This document shows, one piece after another, positions 45,601-56,462 of a DNA stretch of 60,000 nucleotides. Source of the stretch: Membranipora membranacea. Lineage: Eukaryota; Bryozoa; Gymnolaemata; Cheilostomatida; Membraniporidae. Positions within the stretch are counted from its first letter, which is position 1; every line of letters begins with the position of its first letter. A program made the position numbers and the translations under genes. The stretch lies in NCBI GenBank assembly GCA_914767715.1, contig OU612071.1:11455493-11515492 (forward strand), in the 5' to 3' direction. Below the pieces are notes generated by a model. The model saw only the letters and a program-made list of their open reading frames with translations. It was not told the origin of the DNA and searched no databases.

Positions 45601-48600
45601 ATTGGATGTTAAAATAACAAGTGAACAATAATTGTAGTTTAGCATTCATAAATATCGTGGAATAGGACAAGACGAGGTGTTGGATGGCCATTTGAGAAGA
45701 GAATTATTTTGGGACATTTTCACTTTTTAGAAGAAGCTGGGTGACCCATCAGTGCTTATTGTTGGTTACAGACATTGGAACAGAAACCAAGAAGGTGCAA
45801 TTGGATATTATCGCCTAGGGAGAATGAGCAATTTCGTTTGTAAGAAATCCTTTTTTATCTATGTTTCTCTTGACTTTGCTTTGTGCTATAAAAACATTGG
45901 CATGAGATCACCAGTTTCCCAAAACTTGATATAGATATCCGATCAACATGCAACACAGGCCTATCCGTAACATGGTCGATTCCTTTCAATAACAATACCA
46001 TTTGTGTCTGATACACTTTTCTAGACGCTCAATTTTAATGCATCGATCTAATCACTTTTTTAGTTATTAACTAAGAATTTTGCTGTTTGCTAACGTCGGA
46101 ATCGCTGCAGAACTGCTGACAGCAGCAACTGCATGGACTAATGTGGCAACTTTTCATTTAAGATCTTGCTGGAAACCTGGAGAGGATGAGAGGACCTAAC
46201 AAATACAATGATGGTATCAGTACTGGAGCTCATATGGTTGTCCCATTGTTTGCATATCAACAGCGAAATGCAAAGTGGTTGCATTTTGTTGACACATGGT
46301 CATGTGCACGTCGGCTTAAGCTTATAGATCAACTTCAAGTACTGACATGGATTGGTAGGTTATTTAGTACTTGCTCATTTCATTACAATATACAAGAAAT
46401 TCTGTGATCTGTCGTAATTACCTTGGTTGGCGCATACACAGTATAGAATGAATTGAGGCCTGGTCATTGTTATTAAAAGAGGCCGATTCTTAGTTTTCTT
46501 GAGCCCTACCGTTGTCCATCCTCTTGAATATCTATATTGTAACAATAATTGCTTATCCAGAGATTGAGTTCAAATTCTAGTACACAATAGTATAGATAGA
46601 GTATTGTAATGAAGTGAAGTCTTTTTTTCAGTAGTGTGATATGTTGCCATGACTGGTGCAGTTTATTGTGATATAGCATGAGGTACATTAAGTGTGCGTT
46701 GGTTATATCTTTTTGGCACCCATTGCCATGTAGTTGACCGAGTAGGAAAGATCTAGCATGTATTTCAATGTAATCATTAACAATATATTGATGTTTGGTT
46801 CGATTTTATCCTCAAAATCAAAATCTTTGCTATATGTGTTTGCTGATTGTTCAAATACTGGTGTTCATGATCCTGAAGTATAAAGGAGAGACAAACTATT
46901 CCCTGCTCATTAGTCTTTCATCAATCTGCACTGCTAGTGCACTCGATTATTTTCATCGCTAGTACACTTGTATATTTGCTATGTGACTGCAGGCGCAGGA
47001 CGATGTGGGAATGGAACATTAGATATGAGCCAATATGGAACCAAAAGAGAAGTGACCGGCATGTCAATGTTGGAGTTTTCTGACCGCAGCTTCTTTGTGT
47101 TCTCGGGCGCATTTGTGAGTCAATGAAGCAATTTAATTTTGTTGAAATAACTCTGGGTTCCTTCATTCGATTTCTGAATGACCCTTTTTTCAAAAATGAT
47201 ATACAAACACTAAAAAGTGAAAACAATTGTATGTTTGAATGTTTGTCTAAAATATCCTCATATTGTTGCGCTGCTGAATCAGGAGAAAGATTTAGTGGTA
47301 GCGCAATGACTTTCCTTTAGATAATTGTAGTATTGTAAACTGTCCCCCGCGTGAAAACAACCCCAGGACACTTTACAATATTAAAAACTGTCCCGGGGAA
47401 ACTTAACAATAGCGACAGTCCTATTGTAAACTGTCCCCCCATATTGTACTGTCCCCCCTATTGTAAACTGTCCCCCCTATTGCTGCCTGTCCATTTCAAA
47501 GGCCCAGCTATTTATGATCATTCCAAATGGGTCAGATCATCTCACTGGAGCTTACCATGATGTTCTGGCTGCCATTATAATGGCCCCAGCCGTACCAGGG
47601 GATGGTTTTGGAAATTCCTTAACATTATGATTGAGTGTATAAAGCCTCTTTTTTATGGAGTACCTGATAGATCTAGTTTTCCGGAACACCAGTTGTTAGT
47701 TGAAGCTCCTATGATTTAAAGGTGTCTGGTTTACAAAGAAAGGTACACAAAGCCAACAGTGAATAAATCTGGGTTACCACATCATAGAACACACTGTCCT
47801 TGCAGTGCCTTGCCAACAGCTACCGCTGCAGAGGTAATATCAATTTTCATAATGATACTTTGGCGCCTTTATGATGATAAACTGTCTTATGCAGTGATGG
47901 CTTAACCAAATAGTACAATGTGTACTGTTGTTGCTTTTTTTTATTGAGTTAAGACCGCAATTTTTGCTACACCTTAACAAAGCTTTGCTGAAGCCATTAG
48001 AAAACAACCATGCCCCAAGAGTTACCTTTATGAACTGTATGTGCCGAGCATTTGCTTGTGAGTGATGACAGTCAGTCACAAGTATGACACCGAGACATGA
48101 TCAATTTTGAGCTTACCGTATTGTTAGCCCTGGTATTCAGGGGCGTAGGGAGGCCTATCGGGGGTTGAATTTACAACTCCAGATTTTCGGGAGTTGAATA
48201 GATCTGGAGTGTGGAGAGAAAACCTGGGGTAGAAAAGTATAACAGGCCAAACTAAGCTCAAACTCACTTTCTATTGAATTAAAATGGTGTTGAGGAGCCC
48301 CAACAGTCCCCAACGATATTGGGGTAAGAATTTATCGTGCTTGTGTAGGCTGTGGAACGCATTTTACCTATTCCCTTCATTAAATTGCAATCCACGCATC
48401 TGAAAATCAACAACTAGAATTATTATGACATTAATACTATGGCTGTAGAATAACATAAGACTCCAATAATAATTTTTGAACATACAGTTCATATAGGCTA
48501 ATGTGGGGGGTGGTTGTTTTCGCGCAGCTCAAACAATCACTCACAGTGCAATACCAGGGCTAACAATACGGTAAGCTCAAAATTGATCATGTTTCGGTGT

Positions 48601-51600
48601 CATACTTGTGACTGACTGTCATCACTCACAAGCAAATGCTCGGCAGATACAGTTCATAAAGGTAACTCTTGGGGCATGGTTGTTTTCTCATGGCTTCAGC
48701 AAAGCTTTGTTACGGTGTAGCAAAAATTGCGGTCCTAACTCAAAAACGTTTACATTAGGGGGGGGGCAGTTTACAATAGGCCTGTCGCAATTGTAAAGTA
48801 AGACAGTTTACAATATTGTGTAGTGTTCCAGGGTTGTTTTTTCGCACGGGGGACAGTTTACAATGCTACACCGTGAATAACAGCACATGCAATATCCACT
48901 AATTCCAACAGAGCAGTAGCCGCCCCTAATATTGATAGGCAGAATTTTTAGTCACTTATCTTATTCTGTTTATTGTCGATTTCGTTGAGCTTTTGATTCA
49001 AATTTCCTATCACATACCATTGGTGTCCAAAAACTTAGTGAAGCCTCTAATAACTACCAGATATTTTAAGATGCGGTATTGCAGTATGAATAGTGTTCTC
49101 ATCATTCAATTTTAGGGTATTTACCTATCCTCTTGGTCTGGAAGTAACACTAGATCGGTTGTTGCAGCCAGTGAGACGAGCGCTTACTTTTATCATATTT
49201 ATGGATCATTGTCGAAGAAAGGAGACATAAACTCTAATATTGTTTACCATAACACGCCTTACGGTATGTAATGTTTAAATTATTTCAACACATGATTCAT
49301 TCTTGTAAGAAGAAATCTGCTATTTCATAGAAGAACTAAAACAAAACTAGTCACATTGAACGTTTTATTTCATAGTATTGACTTCTCTGATTTCATCTAT
49401 GCAGTCATTCAAGGCATTTCTGTTCTAATATTGATAGGAATCACACAATATAACTTTCAAGGTGTCACTGAATCTGACAATGAACCAACTGTCACCAGAG
49501 TTGCAAGGTGAGCAAACACTTTAACACAAAAAGTTGCAATGACTCAATTAGTATACAATTATCCTAGAATAATTAAGGAATTTCAGTCAATCAGCCATGG
49601 GCAACGTTCTTAAGTTAACCAACTCATCGCATTGATTTTATGCTGATGTTTTTAATCGAAAGGTTAAGTCAATCACCACCATCCAAAGTATGGACAGCAG
49701 AAAAGTGGTGCTTTAAGGGCAAGGCTGCAATGCTGGCGCCAAGTTTGTAGGCAGGTTAGAGTTGAAATGGTAGACAGACAGTAGTCAGTGCACTGCAATG
49801 GGATTCAAGCTCACAAACTTCAACACTTGTATATTGAAGACTGCTCGCTCTAACCAACAGAGCATTTGTCTACTCCTGAATTCAAGATTTATTGTAACAC
49901 TATAGTGATGATTCTGTTATCTATGATCGATGAAAAAGGATGGTAGATTGGTGGTCATGTACTCTGAAAAATCAATCTATTCATTAATATGATTTCTTTC
50001 TCTGTAAAAAAACATAATTCTTTGAAGACAATTAATACACAAGTAATTGTTAACTAACAATCTTTCTGAAGTAGTTAGTAATTTCTTTAATTAAGTGAGA
50101 AATACTTCCATAGAGCAATCTTCAGCGGCAGAACCCTGTCCTCTTCCAATTCACCAAACAGTACTGCCTACCCATCATATAGGCATGGTTGTTTGTGACT
50201 ACAGCTTATTTTTGAGTAATTTAAACCAATCATCATGAAGTGTTCAAACATTCTATTTTCAGTCTAAAGCCATATACAGCAGAATTGCATCAAAAATATG
50301 ATGCAGGGGCGATTCATGGCTATGACAATAACCAAGAGGTGGGTTTTGGAAACATCGGAGGAGTTATCGAGATCAATCCTTCGATCCCCAACCTTTTAAT
50401 GGTAGCTGACCATGGAAAAGGAAGTGTCATACTATATAACATCACTACCGGTACGCTCTTTGTACCTGATCATTAATTTGTGAAGCAATAAAAACTGAAC
50501 ATCTTAATGTGTCACCATCTGTATGCATAGGAGTTCTTTCCAGAAAGAGAAAAATGCATTGCTGTCCGTAAGGTTGACAAACTTTTATTATGTTTCTGAA
50601 GAGTAACTAAATTTATCTGTAAATAAATCCCCTGGAAACTTCATTCCATGAGCTTATACTCGGTAAATCTTCAACTTCGTCACATTATTACCTTTTTTAT
50701 CAGGGAATCTGTTGGCAATTTGCGGTATGGGGCCATGCCCATGGCCTCTGCTGAAGAGTGCAATGTGGCTAACAGCTACGACAGCATTGGTGTCAGACTA
50801 TAACAATACAGGGAGGATTTATCTCATCAACTTTCGTAAGTCAAGACAAGATACCATATTATGTTTTAATGGAACTTGGAACTCAGTAAGTCATGCAGAT
50901 GTGCAGCATTCAGCGGTTGAAATTGGTTGTGTAGAAAATTTTTATTCAATATAAGCAAGACATTGGGCTGACACATGCTTCTGAAGCTTATAAAAACTAT
51001 AATATTTATATATCCACTATATATATGTGATCATCATAACAATGAGCCTAAGCATGTCAATTAATTGAATTTTTCCGTTCTTTTTAACTGCAGGAGTCGA
51101 TGTCGATGGCTGTGTCAGCGCGCCTTGTGGGCCTAATGGAATTTGTTCTGATTCATGGCAAGGAAATGGCTTTGAATGTCTATGTCATGATGACTGGTCT
51201 GGTTCAACATGTTCAACACGTAAGTTTAAATTACCTTAGTACATAAAGCTGAGACCTCTAGGAATTCAAGAAAAGAGTAATTAGCCATTGCTGTTGACCT
51301 TTTCATCATTTGTGTTGAAAAAAAATCTCTAATGCTATCACAATAATCTACCTTCAACTTTAACCTTGTAGTAAATATCATCATTCTCACATACTCTTTT
51401 CCCGATTTGTCTCATCATTCAATCTTCTTTGGTTACAGATTCTCCAAGAACTGGTGAGTTCTCATTACACAATCTTTCTCTACTAAGAGACCCTGGATAT
51501 TATCACAACCGGAGTAAAAAAAACTGAACCTCACACTAAATATCAACTGTAATTTGTGTGTGTTGTCAGAACTTAGAACCCCAATCATGGTTGATCAAAA

Positions 51601-51607
51601 TTGTTGA
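36613..51607 (+). CDS. Gene 3: complete secreted propeller-EGF protein, 22 exons, 883 aa
   Basis: Exons: 36613-36674, 37021-37129, 37894-38011, 38280-38471, 39981-40087, 40662-40812, 41808-41880, 43194-43372, 44111-44284, 44773-44907, 45103-45214, 45394-45493, 45731-45839, 46163-46354, 46993-47114, 49116-49263, 49438-49507, 50263-50450, 50704-50835, 51094-51219, 51439-51453, 51570-51607. They sum to 2,652 bases, one open frame ending TGA. Order: signal peptide, module 1, two EGF-like domains, module 2, a third EGF-like domain, a tail ending in Cys. No membrane segment is seen, so the protein is probably secreted. The architecture recalls the propeller-EGF arrays of LDL-receptor relatives and nidogen, but YWTD motifs are absent, so homology to them is not claimed. 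Function unknown; extracellular binding is the natural inference. The last two exons are the least certain part. Confidence 0.87.
37021..44284 (+). CDS. Gene 3 module 1 (eight exons)
   Basis: Exon lengths are 109, 118, 192, 107, 151, 73, 179 and 174; phases after each are 0,1,1,0,1,2,1,1. Motifs in order: CRSWPNLEYYNMD; IMVGNGNGYSPSTGEGC with sequon NRT; LMWPDHGYMTKDRKWILFVD; GMVFLDEKNLWVFF; FIYPWSGATWQ and NEFLVFQKVAYG; VTSYDFTKV; RFWPWSDRGATYKF and ELLMVTDWHLASIFLLN; TMWVGGSSLAALVVDRTAW. Six strand-turn-strand units suggest a six-bladed propeller (inference). Confidence 0.82.
37242..37836. mobile_element. 595-base inverted-end element in gene 3 intron 2
   Basis: The left end TTTGAGGCTG...CATCTTATTCTCCATATT is inverted at the right (AATATGGAGAATAAGATGTG...CAGCCTCAAA), with arms of about 120 bases. 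A tRNA-like minus-strand stretch lies in the middle (about 37490-37560). The equivalent gene 1 intron (14991-14834) is only about 156 bases and lacks it. Confidence 0.78.
38472..39980. other. Gene 3 intron 4, no feature recognised
   Basis: 1.5 kb of AT-rich intron without visible repeats, tRNA-like sequence or open frame worth reporting. Confidence 0.5.
40813..41807. other. Gene 3 intron 6, no feature recognised
   Basis: About 1 kb of intron with no identifiable element. Confidence 0.5.
42178..42368. repeat. Inverted repeat with ~60-base arms in gene 3 intron 7
   Basis: The arm containing GTCAAAATCAGGGTATGAAA is inverted as TTTCATATCCTGATTTTGAC. Outer parts GTCACCCAATGGCGA and TTGCCGATTAGGTCAATA also pair roughly. 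One arm has a relative in the corresponding gene 1 intron near 9790-9845. Confidence 0.65.
42723..43073 (+). mobile_element. tRNA-derived SINE, group A, copy 2, with target duplication
   Basis: The element 42735-43061 (327 bases) is flanked by perfect 12-base repeats GACAATAGCAAT (42723-42734 and 43062-43073). The head has A-box-like TGGTCTGATGGTTAAGGGTG and B-box-like GGTTAAATTCC. The body has GGTCCTTGCGGAACGGGAC, CCCCACATGC, GCCGGAATTCCGGC and ends CGACTTAGACTTA. A long variable target duplication is the mark of LINE-driven insertion. It lies in gene 3 intron 7, sense strand. Confidence 0.88.
43470..43673 (-). mobile_element. tRNA-derived SINE, group C, copy 1
   Basis: On the minus strand: A-box TGGCGCAATCAGTTAGCGTG and B-box GGTTCGAGCCC within a Leu-tRNA-like head that has an extra arm. 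A second copy follows at 43874. In gene 3 intron 8. Confidence 0.8.
43874..44077 (-). mobile_element. tRNA-derived SINE, group C, copy 2
   Basis: About 204 bases, roughly 95% like the copy at 43470, in the same orientation, separated by about 200 bases. It ends only about 33 bases before an exon acceptor (44111). Confidence 0.8.
44773..45214 (+). CDS. Gene 3 tandem EGF-like domains (two exons)
   Basis: 44773-44907 carries RCVKCWN, TCYG, VCVCAVGYEGPDC. 45103-45214 carries ICNPSKCNGHGQC, ICTCDAGWRGVRC. Each has six cysteines in EGF spacing. Exon borders are phase 1-1 and 1-2; the last recreates the phase 2 entry used by the signal exon, letting the second module be spliced on in frame. Confidence 0.9.
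45394..50835 (+). CDS. Gene 3 module 2 (eight exons), duplicate of module 1
   Basis: Exon lengths are 100, 109, 192, 122, 148, 70, 188 and 132; phases after each are 0,1,1,0,1,2,1,1, the same as module 1. Corresponding motifs: DPSVLIVGYRHWN and GYYRLGRMSNF; YQQRNAKWLHFVDTWSCARR; GMSMLEFSDRSFFVFSG; IYLSSWSGSNT; ITQYNFQGV; SIPNLLMVADHGKGSVILYN; SAMWLTATTALVSDYN. The shared SW/PWSG, LLMV(A/T)D and MW..(G/T)..(A/S)L residues show homology between the modules. Confidence 0.82.
47329..48869. mobile_element. 1.5-kb nested foldback element in gene 3 intron 15
   Basis: The outer ends, GTAGTATTGTAAACTGTCCC and CCCGCGTGAAAACAACCCC on the left, recur inverted at 48790-48869 (GGGGACAGTTTACAATGCTA). Inside are long arms at 47944-48136 and 48550-48743, nearly identical when inverted. 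The gene 1 intron (4678-3944) lacks it but keeps both flanks (GACTTTC... and CAACAGAGCAGTAGCCG). The central region has no coding frame; the two look-alike open frames (MTDCHHSQ...) are just the two arms. Confidence 0.82.
49681..49880 (-). mobile_element. tRNA-derived SINE, group D, shared with gene 1
   Basis: Minus strand: TGTTGGTTAGAGCGAGC (A-box-like), GCTTGAATCCC (B-box-like) and tail GCAGCCTTGCCCTTAAAGCA. It occupies the same intron, orientation and flanks as the SINE at 3239-3435 in gene 1. Confidence 0.78.
51094..51607 (+). CDS. Gene 3 third EGF-like domain, microexon and C-terminal tail
   Basis: 51094-51219 encodes GCVSAPCGPNGIC...FECLCHDDWSGSTC, a six-Cys EGF-like domain, phase 1-1. 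51439-51453 is a 15-base phase-symmetric microexon (HSPRT) with good acceptor and GTGAGT donor. 51570-51607 gives ELRTPIMVDQNC then TGA. Skipping the microexon would keep the frame. No transmembrane or GPI-like tail follows. Confidence 0.65.
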
Positions 51608-54600
51608 TTGGAATCTGTTGTCATATCACATGTTACATCCCATGACTGCAAACTATTTCAATTATCTAGATGCAGTTTTTCCTGTACTCGGAGCCTTTGA
51701 TGAAGTTGGTCATCTGATGAGTATCGGCACATCAAGGAGTGAGACCTTCTCAATCTTTATATTCACCGCCTCTGTAACTTCCTGTTACCTTTATTTATCT
51801 GATCGCTATTAATTACAGTGTTTTTTTCATTAATTCCCATCCAATATCGTAACATACTCAAAGACTTTGAAGTATTTGCAAGTAATCTCATTTTCGTATA
51901 TAGTCAAATTCTAATCACAAATTATTCACAAACAAGCAATTTCCAAGAATTATTTGTAGAAATCTCTTGCTTGCATGGATCTTCACGGACACATAACTTG
52001 TGATGTTTTCATGATATAATCTTTTTTTTAAAATTACATTATCGAGTTTGAAATGTTGTATTCATAATCATGATGTAGTTTTCCCTCCAATCACAATTGC
52101 CACAATAAATCTGCACTCAAAATGTAGCCTTGAAAGATCACTGTAATCCTTTTTACCAGTAACTGAATTTATCAGGTTTTCGTTTAATTGTTCAGATGCC
52201 TAGATTTATCGGAATGGTGGTTTGGGTTGGAGTATTTCTGTGTTTAATTGTACCCTGAATAGACAATAATGGTGGTAATTAGTTCGGTGAATCTGTGCAC
52301 AAAAATGGTAAATAAGGGATTGCTAAGGTGGCATGAGTAGTGATGAATGTTGTAATGTCATGTGTCATGTAATGTAGTGTTAAAAATGATGCCTCAAAGA
52401 ATGAAGAATGATTGTTGAGTTTAAAATAATATTGGCAATGTGTAAAAATCAAGACTTACAATTATCAGTTACTCCAACCACCAAAAGATACAGAGTGTAG
52501 ATTATATTTGCTTCCATGGATATAGATATAAATAGTCAAAGTCATAAATAGTTTGAGTGATGTAGCTCCTATAAGAATAATGTTGATGCTCTATGTAGCT
52601 GCGGTGCGCTGCATTGTGGCCCCCCACCATTCACGGAGAGTGTTCGCTTATTGTATTGTCATTGTGTGGCCTGAGTTGTGTCAGGCTATGTATGCTTTCA
52701 TGCCCAATTAGCTGCACTGTCTTGCTGTGTTTGTGTGGATAAATCAGTTGCCCATAGGAGCTTGACATGTTGTGTCATACAATTTCACTAAAATACTGAT
52801 GCTCCACCGTTCTATTTGGTGTTTATAATTAATATTCTATTTTACTGGGCAAAGTTGTTTCTTAAACAAACCAAGGGAGTCTAAAAGGTAAATATAATTT
52901 ATATTATCATTTTATGTAGGGTTAGTTTGCTAAGATAATAATAATTGTGATATTTTTCTTGCGTTAGTGGTAAATCTGTTAGTAAACGAAATTAATAGGG
53001 TTTAACATTTGTGATAATTGATTTGAGTGTTTTCTCCCACTTTTAGAATTAGCGTTAATTTAGTGACGGCAAATTGAGGTACTACAGTTTTCACCTTTTC
53101 AGCACCTGATTTTTATATGCTTTTAATTTCAGTTTCACAATATCGATACGAATAATTATCTGTGAACTTGAGATAACCACCATTCCGTTTAATCCACCCA
53201 CCGATGGCCAGTACAGTGAAACTTTAGCTCGACATCTGTCATCTAGTGCTTATTCTCAGAGGCTCGGCAACTCTACATGTATACAACACAACACGTCAAC
53301 TCGTCACACCAATAATCTCTAGGCAACTCAACTTGCATCATGTCAACACCAATGTACAAAACTGAAGGTTTAGTTCATTGTCAACACGATACAGGATTTG
53401 ATCTTGTAACTAAATCCTCTTGCCAGCCTCTTCCAGGGTGTTACCAGTACCTATGCAGCAAATGCTGTATACTCCGCGTCACTATCGGAGTTCAGATCGA
53501 GGAAACCCGTCCTCATATCTCCTTGTTCACAACAACACTCCAGTTGCTGTTGACTACATCGTCACCAGTAGTCAGCTGCTGTAACCCCCACAGCACTAGT
53601 ATTCTCTTGTCTAATGTACTACAACTCGACAACTCGCTCTCACTCAGAATCTAGGAATCTGATAAAAACTGACAGCGCCAATAGAGTGGTGTGAGTGGTA
53701 CAGTGGTGCGCGTACCACTGCACAACACACAGGTCTTCAGCTAGAAACCATGAGTCAAACGCTGTTTCGAGGCCTTCTCTAGTACAACCTCCTCATGGCC
53801 GGCCCCAGCAGCATGAAGCCACCCCTGTGTGTTGCTGAGCATCTCAATCAATCTCATCGATCCCTCAGTGCATTTTGTAAGTTTCGGTGGTTTGACATAA
53901 TTGGTGTGTTTACGCTGTTGCGCAACCAGGGAGGCTGCCAACTCTTCATTGTTTCAGTGCAACAATGTTCGCCCCATCACTCTCATGCTTATACTCTAAG
54001 CCAAACCAGTGCAGGGAGGTTTGCTTTCCATCAACTCATCGGCGCAAAGTCGCTATCGTCAAGGCACCCGCCCCTCGTGCCACTCGTTCACTACTCAAAT
54101 TCACCACATTGAGCATAGTACAACTCATACACAAATCAGAGAGATGACTTGTTTGCGCTACAGCCATTGGGCTGACTGTGATTTCCTGTCTCGCTCTGCC
54201 TGCCTTTTATGCGAGGGCCAAGCTTTTAATCCTATGTTTGTAAAACCTTAGATCTAACTCAGACTCACTTTGATTTTCACTCTGCAGAGATTAAACTACT
54301 TTAATTTGAGTATTAAAGGCATAATCTTGCTTAGCCTTCTACCCCAAGCAATTTGCTTATCATCACTTGATCCCATGTTCATCGACATTATAAACAAACT
54401 TTAACATACAATTCCATAATCAGTTGTTAACTTGTTCCAAAAGCCTGACTTATTGCTCCAAGGATGCCTTTGTACACAGCACTGGTGTAAATATGTAGGC
54501 CTATTCTGGGGGGGGGGGGGGGATCCAATACATACATTATGAGCTGCTGGAAGCTTATAAAGTTCTGACTCTTCATTGTCAATATACCCTTTCAGGTCAG

Positions 54601-54732
54601 GGTCGGTCGTGAGTCAGTGTATATAAGTCAAAGAAATAAGACAGTAATAACCAACTGACTGACCTTTATTGGAACAGGCACAAGGTATTTGCAAGTGATT
54701 ATTTAGAAAGAGGAAGAATATCGTCCTCTCAC
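51608..54732. other. Convergent spacer between gene 3 and pseudogene 4
   Basis: Begins with the presumed 3'UTR of gene 3; the first AATAAA I noticed is at 52104-52109. 53200-54300 is noticeably C-rich and has several medium open frames (for example 53340-53654 and 53795-54112), but I recognise no domain; it could be part of a retroelement. A run of about 15 G lies at 54508-54522. Confidence 0.45.
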
Positions 54733-54770
54733 CAAACTGCACCTTCTGAAACACCTTAAATGGATTATAT

Positions 54771-54812
54771 TGTCGGTACTCTTAGTGATGATTATCACTA
54801 AGAGTACCAACA
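54771..54812. repeat. Hairpin made from exon sequence in pseudogene 4
   Basis: GGTACTCTTAGTGAT and ATCACTAAGAGTACC form 19-base arms with one mismatch around a 4-base loop. The right arm corresponds to the ITKST codons of the ancestral exon; the left is an inverted duplicate inserted into it. Confidence 0.85.
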
Positions 54813-56261
54813 ATATATATCTTTGTCCAGCATCATTGCTATGAAGATAGTAGACACTCATTGCAGAACGATATGAAACAATTCTCCAATCTGTTCCATC
54901 CAAAGAATAAATAGGAATTCCCTATTTAATATACATTCAAATGTGTTTTCACATTCATAATTCTGTATTATATTACTGATACAATTGATGGCAGCTCAAA
55001 TCTCTTGCAAACAGTATTTCCAAAACTTAACAAATATCATCTCGTCCTGCAATAATTCGCAAATATTGGACATTTACCTGCTTAATGCAAATTACCAAGT
55101 AATTCTTCTGAACCAGATATACCATAATTCCTAGTATTTTTTTAGTTTGATCCGTATCAAAGGCCCGATTTACACGAATTCCTCCACCGCAGTCACCTAT
55201 TAATATTGAGCTTTAATGAAATATCGTATTTTAGCTGCAGCAAAGCAAAAAGCCTGAATATCTATTAAGTCTCAAAATGTTAATAGTCACATATATGTTA
55301 AACAACCTTTAGAGTCAGTATCTGCACCATTGAAAGGCAAAAAGGAACAGGCATTCCAAACTGTCAGGTGTAGAAACTCTTTGGTGAAAAATGCATGATA
55401 CAATGTGTCAGCATCACAGGCAGAAATTGATATAAGCGGGCATCTGACTACCAATGTATCCTCCAAAAATCCTGTCATTAATTGTGTTCAAGGGGGCCCA
55501 TATGTTGGACCAATGCAGGTTTCAAGCAGGTTACAAGTTAAGCACATTTCTGCTGCATTTTTCACTGCTGAGGAAGCAAAATATCTAAACCCAAAAATTC
55601 CTACACTGAGTCAAACCCACAAAATATGGCATATCAAGTTATGGCTCATCTATTTCCAATATCAAAAACAGTTGTCACTTGAAATGTCGTCAGGCTCATT
55701 CTTTGTGCACAAGACCGGTCGTCCACAAACAAAACCCATTTCCTGTTTTGAGTGATATACCCATGGTCTGGCCACTTAAATCGCTGCTAATCCTTTGCCG
55801 TCATTGTAATTGAACCCATTTGTAATATGATGGGAACATTTACCAGCGATCACTGTAATAGATCATGTTTTATAACATATTATTATCTCAGTTGTGTTGT
55901 ATTTACACGCGTAGTGCAGGTGGATGGTCACCTAAAATTGCCAGAGGGGTGGAATGCGTGCACAGCGCACAGCCCGGCGATAGCGCAGCTCCCGCAGCTA
56001 CATGTGTGAACTATTATCTTGGTTTCCGGTAGCTAGCTAGCTATATAAATAATATGGTCTGAAAACAGGCAACGAGAACAACAATGACCTTGAAAATCAA
56101 AATTGGCAGGTAACTTAGCGAATGCATAGCACTCAAAAAATTGTGACATATTGGGCCATTAAAGGAGGTCAACCACCAGTGAATTTCTGTGAAGAGCAGT
56201 GAAAGTATGAAAAGTTAATAAAATCAATGTCCTATCACTCGCCAAATCCCGAAGCATGGGC

Positions 56262-56462
56262 GGCGAAATTGTAGTGCGTTAATGGCGAGGCTGCAGTATC
56301 TGCGCCAATTTGCTCTCTGTTTGCAGGCAGGTCATAGCACACCTGGGGGCCAACCAAACCCAAGAACTAGTAGTCGATGAACTGCAGAGGGATCCAAACC
56401 AACAACCTTCAACATGTGCATTCTAAAGGACAGCGCTCTAACCACCTGAGCCACGTTCTACC
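56262..56462 (-). mobile_element. tRNA-derived SINE, group D, copy 3
   Basis: Minus strand: TGGCTCAGGTGGTTAGAGCG (A-box), GGTTTGGATCCC (B-box-like), tail GCAGCCTCGCCATTAACGCA. Lies in a pseudogene 4 intron; not at the site shared by genes 1 and 3. Confidence 0.78.

Noticed and set aside
48608-48796. Two similar open frames (also at 47840-48079 on the other strand)
   Set aside because: They are the two inverted arms of one foldback element, so the likeness is not protein conservation.
36613-51607. Gene 3 as an LDL-receptor-related or nidogen gene
   Set aside because: The alternation of repeated modules and EGF domains is similar, but there is no YWTD motif, LDL-A repeat or membrane segment.
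53340-54112. Medium open frames in the C-rich stretch after gene 3
   Set aside because: No domain, no splice context and no relation to the cluster genes.
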